From assembly GCA_934437695.1 (NCBI GenBank), contig CAKSAW010000052.1, positions 1 through 8,609 of the forward strand: a stretch of 8,609 bases of DNA, read 5' to 3'. Both the position numbers and the translations under genes were made by a program. Shown piece after piece: positions 6,882 to 8,609 of this stretch. The notes under the pieces were generated by a model. The model ran no database searches. It saw nothing but the letters and a program-made list of their open reading frames with translations, and had not been told where the DNA came from. The first letter of the stretch is position 1. Each line of letters begins with the position of its first letter. The DNA comes from an uncultured Blautia sp. Its GTDB lineage: Bacteria; Bacillota; Clostridia; Lachnospirales; Lachnospiraceae.

Positions 6882-7760
6882 TTAAAATATTTTTATTTCG
6901 TAAGAAGCATTAAAGATCTCATCTTCGTCCAGTACATTGATATTTGGTTTTTGGGAAAGTTCTTCTTTAAAACCGCAGTCATCACATCTGCCCATCCATG
7001 GTTCCAGGCATACAAAAGAGGAACCGGGCACAGACCAGATGCCGAAATTCGGGAACCGGTGGCAGGTAAGCTCCAGATAAGGTGTTCCGTCAGGAAAAGC
7101 AATTCCGGCTTTCTCAATCTGACCGTCAAAGACCAGTGCGTCATTGTCAAACATATGAGCATCAATTCTGCAGGTTCCGTCAGTGAGTTCAAGAGTCTGA
7201 GTCTGGCCTGGAAGAACAGTACCGGAAGTCTGATCCAGAAGCAGATAAGTGAGAGATTTCTGCCCATCAAATGTTAACAGATAATCTTCCTTGCTGTCAG
7301 TACTGCCGCAGGCAGGAACGTTAAAAGCAGGATGTCCTCCGATTGTGAAATACATTGTTTCATCGCTGTGGTTTATAACCTCCCAGCACACACTGACTTG
7401 ATTCTTTTCCAGAACATGCTTGATCTTCAGCTCAAAATCATAAGGATAATTTTCTTTCGTGGCATCAGAAGATCTCAGTCTGTGAGTAATGGAATCAGCA
7501 GTCATATCCACACAGGTAAATTCGCTGTCTCTGGCAAATCCGTGCTGTTTTGAAGGATATTCCGTTCCATTGATGCGATAGTGATCTTCAAAATGACGTC
7601 CTACATTAGGGAAAAGAACCGGAGCGTGGCGTTTCCAGTAAGTCGGATCTGCCTGCCAGATCACCTCTCTGTTATGTACTTTATCAAAAATGCTGCAAAG
7701 TTCAGCGCCGTGATCATCTACAGATACTCTGAGATAGTCGTTTTCAATTGTATGAAGCAT
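6882..7760 (-). CDS. Aldose 1-epimerase family protein (LacX-like mutarotase)
   Basis: This 292-residue cytoplasmic beta-sandwich enzyme of the galactose mutarotase superfamily interconverts alpha and beta anomers of a sugar or sugar phosphate. LacX/YihR-type motifs are clear: WKRHAPVLFPNVGR (42-55), QHGFAR (72-77, His73), TIGGHPAFNVP (139-149, His143) and CLEPWMGRCDD (251-261, Glu253, the likely general base). The N-terminus (ENDYLRVSVDDHGAEL) is family-typical. The ATG at 7758-7760 follows AAGGAGG with 8-nt spacing. The substrate is not evident; LacX-like members sit in varied sugar contexts and no sugar operon is visible here. No convincing terminator follows the stop (only an AT-rich stretch), so read-through into the methyltransferase gene is possible. 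Upstream it has an operator-like promoter and a hairpin-rich leader. Confidence 0.9.
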   Translation of the reverse strand: MLHTIENDYLRVSVDDHGAELCSIFDKVHNREVIWQADPTYWKRHAPVLFPNVGRHFEDHYRINGTEYPSKQHGFARDSEFTCVDMTADSITHRLRSSDATKENYPYDFELKIKHVLEKNQVSVCWEVINHSDETMYFTIGGHPAFNVPACGSTDSKEDYLLTFDGQKSLTYLLLDQTSGTVLPGQTQTLELTDGTCRIDAHMFDNDALVFDGQIEKAGIAFPDGTPYLELTCHRFPNFGIWSVPGSSFVCLEPWMGRCDDCGFKEELSQKPNINVLDEDEIFNASYEIKIF

Positions 7761-7797
7761 AGGTGTATCCTCCTTGAATATAAAATAATTTCAGGAC

Positions 7798-7937
7798 AGT
7801 CAGAGTCCGATATTCAGGATATCTTCTGCTGATTCTGACTACTGACCTGATTATGTTTTGATGTCAGGGTCAAAAGGTATTTTGCCCCTAACTTGATATC
7901 TGCGAATTGCTCCGCTACAAAGCAGCTCCCGCAATTC
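7798..7937 (-). promoter_or_regulatory. Hairpin-rich region in the epimerase 5' leader; possible dispersed repeat
   Basis: Three adjacent imperfect hairpins occupy this stretch. One pairs AGTCAGAGTC (7798-7807) with GATTCTGACT (7831-7840), enclosing GATAT/ATATC (7809-7813, 7819-7823). One pairs GATGTCA (7860-7866) with TGATATC (7894-7900), enclosing GGGTCAAAA (7867-7875) and TTTTGCCCC (7880-7888). One pairs GAATTGC (7904-7910) with GCAATTC (7931-7937), enclosing GCTAC/GCAGC (7914-7918, 7922-7926). The wobble pairs favour the - strand RNA in the last hairpin and the + strand in the other two, so a DNA-level repeat is as likely as a leader RNA. No known riboswitch class is recognised. It sits within the expected 180-nt leader of the epimerase mRNA. 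Confidence 0.5.
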
Positions 7938-7946
7938 TCATGTTCC

Positions 7947-7974
7947 GAGTATATCACAATACTCAGATGAGTAC
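7947..7974. promoter_or_regulatory. Operator-like alternating GAGTA/TACTC half-sites over the epimerase promoter
   Basis: GAGTAT (7947-7952), ATACTC (7959-7964) and GAGTAC (7969-7974) alternate in orientation. The first pair is a perfect 6-bp inverted repeat covering the -10 box. The second pair forms the 14-bp palindrome TACTCAGATGAGTA (7960-7973), which reaches the -35 box. This layout suits a repressor binding across the promoter. The regulator is unknown. Confidence 0.5.
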
Positions 7975-7976
7975 AA
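7948..7976 (-). promoter_or_regulatory. Promoter of the epimerase gene
   Basis: On the - strand, TTGTAC (7971-7976) is separated by 17 nt from an extended -10, TGATATACT (hexamer TATACT at 7948-7953). The -35 matches the consensus in only three positions; the extended -10 compensates. Transcription would start near 7941 and give a leader of about 180 nt. Confidence 0.55.
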
Positions 7977-8089
7977 ATATAGTTGTAAATACACAAAAAA
8001 TATCATATAAATATTGGTTTAGTGCAAAAAAATATAAAGATATCATAATGCTTGATAAAAACTGTATGTATAAAAATAACAATAAATTG
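7977..8089. other. AT-rich spacer between divergent promoters
   Basis: This tract is strongly AT-rich, with several A-runs, and carries no credible gene. A short inverted repeat, TACAA (7972-7976) and TTGTA (7983-7987), sits at its left edge. The A/T runs upstream of the 8090 promoter could act as an UP element. Nothing else is recognised. Confidence 0.6.
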
Positions 8090-8118
8090 TTGACTAATTA
8101 AATTAAATTTGTTACAAT
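8090..8118 (+). promoter_or_regulatory. Strong sigma-A type promoter of the phosphofructokinase gene
   Basis: TTGACT (8090-8095), a 17-nt spacer and TACAAT (8113-8118) are near consensus. A TG at 8110-8111 comes immediately before the T preceding the hexamer, giving TGTTACAAT. Transcription should start near 8125, leaving a leader of about 85 nt. The leader has a weak inverted repeat, AGAAC (8136-8140) and GTTCT (8154-8158), and the ribosome binding site AAGGAGG (8194-8200). Confidence 0.82.
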
Positions 8119-8208
8119 TTACCTCAACGAGTCTTAGAACATTTTACAAACACGTTCTGGGAAATAAGGACATAATGAAAAAGACATGAAAACAAGGAGG
8201 TCATTGCT

Positions 8209-8609
8209 ATGGCGAAAAAAAGAAATATCATTGTTGGACAATCAGGAGGACCTACTGCAGTAATCAATTCCAGCCTCGCAGGAGTTTATAAAAATGCTAT
8301 TGAAAGAGGTTTTGATAAAGTATATGGAATGCTTCATGGAATCCAGGGATTACTGGATGAACAGTATATTGACTTATCAACACAGATCCATTCAGAACTG
8401 GACATCGAGTTACTTAAGAGAACTCCATCTGCATTCTTAGGTTCCTGTCGCTACAAGCTTCCTGAGATTCATGAAGATAAGACGATTTATGAGAAGATCT
8501 TTGCGATTTTAAATAGACTGGATATTTACGCGTTTATCTATATCGGTGGAAATGATTCCATGGATACGATCAAGAAACTGTCTGACTATGCGATCCTTAC
8601 AGGACAGAC
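8209..8609 (+). CDS. 6-phosphofructokinase, probably PPi-dependent (partial, 3' end outside window)
   Basis: The first 133 codons are visible; the frame runs off the window. The enzyme phosphorylates fructose-6-phosphate to fructose-1,6-bisphosphate in glycolysis, in the cytoplasm. Family motifs are GQSGGPTAVINSSLAGV (10-26), YGMLHGIQGLL (39-49), TPSAFLGSCRYK (72-83) and YIGGNDSMDT (111-120). In this family the residue after GG-x discriminates the phosphoryl donor: Gly (GGDGS) goes with ATP and Asp (GGDDS) with PPi. Here it is Asp116 in GGNDS, predicting PPi use and a reversible reaction. The ATG at 8209 has AAGGAGG (8194-8200) 8 nt upstream and a strong promoter, fitting a central, highly expressed gene. 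The PPi call is inferred from one motif; the second donor-determining site lies in or near the missing part. Confidence 0.88.
   Translation, partial: MAKKRNIIVGQSGGPTAVINSSLAGVYKNAIERGFDKVYGMLHGIQGLLDEQYIDLSTQIHSELDIELLKRTPSAFLGSCRYKLPEIHEDKTIYEKIFAILNRLDIYAFIYIGGNDSMDTIKKLSDYAILTGQ

Noticed and set aside
7814..7996. 60-codon - strand frame upstream of the epimerase gene
   Set aside because: It coincides with the hairpin-rich block and the promoter, begins upstream of the predicted transcription start, and lacks a ribosome binding site. The repeat/leader structure explains it better.
7907..8101. 64-codon + strand frame in the intergenic region
   Set aside because: It crosses the AT-rich spacer and the phosphofructokinase -35 box, has no ribosome binding site, and its composition is non-coding.

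Overview
The window looks like a chromosomal segment of a low-to-moderate GC Gram-positive anaerobe, most likely a Lachnospiraceae/Clostridia gut bacterium. The support is indirect: strong AGGAGG-type ribosome binding sites, a permease/binding-protein polyamine transporter fusion, a DUF362-ferredoxin protein, a stand-alone homocysteine S-methyltransferase and a PPi-type phosphofructokinase. The genus cannot be fixed by eye. No mobile element, CRISPR array, tRNA or rRNA was seen.

Positions 1-5771 (+ strand) hold a tight operon: the last codons of an upstream gene (probably the PotB permease), a PotC-PotD fusion, a second free PotD-like binding protein, PTS enzyme I (EI), and a DUF362 protein with two [4Fe-4S] clusters. 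Gaps are 11, 47 and 15 nt, followed by an 11-nt overlap between the last two genes. The operon ends at a long stacked hairpin (about 5794-5858) that can also terminate the convergent gene. The first three genes form a polyamine-type ABC importer; its ATPase (PotA) should lie upstream of the window. Why EI and a ferredoxin-like protein share this operon is not explained by the sequence.

Positions 5890-7760 (- strand) hold two metabolic genes: a homocysteine S-methyltransferase domain protein, and upstream of it a LacX-type aldose 1-epimerase. The methyltransferase has its own extended -10 promoter and a perfect 9-bp inverted repeat in its leader.

Positions 7761-8208 form a divergent intergenic region. 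On the epimerase side is a promoter overlapped by three alternating GAGTA/TACTC half-sites, then a hairpin-rich stretch of about 140 bp that may be a leader or a dispersed repeat. Next comes an AT-rich tract and a near-consensus + strand promoter (TTGACT-17-TACAAT). This drives the last gene, a phosphofructokinase cut off by the window end and predicted to be PPi-dependent.

The points most worth a second look are: the second binding protein, which lacks both a lipobox cysteine and the usual polyamine-contacting residues; the coupling of EI and DUF362 to a polyamine transporter; and the operator-like and hairpin-rich region at 7798-7976. Most genes belong to known families, and no wholly new multi-gene system can be claimed from the sequence alone.
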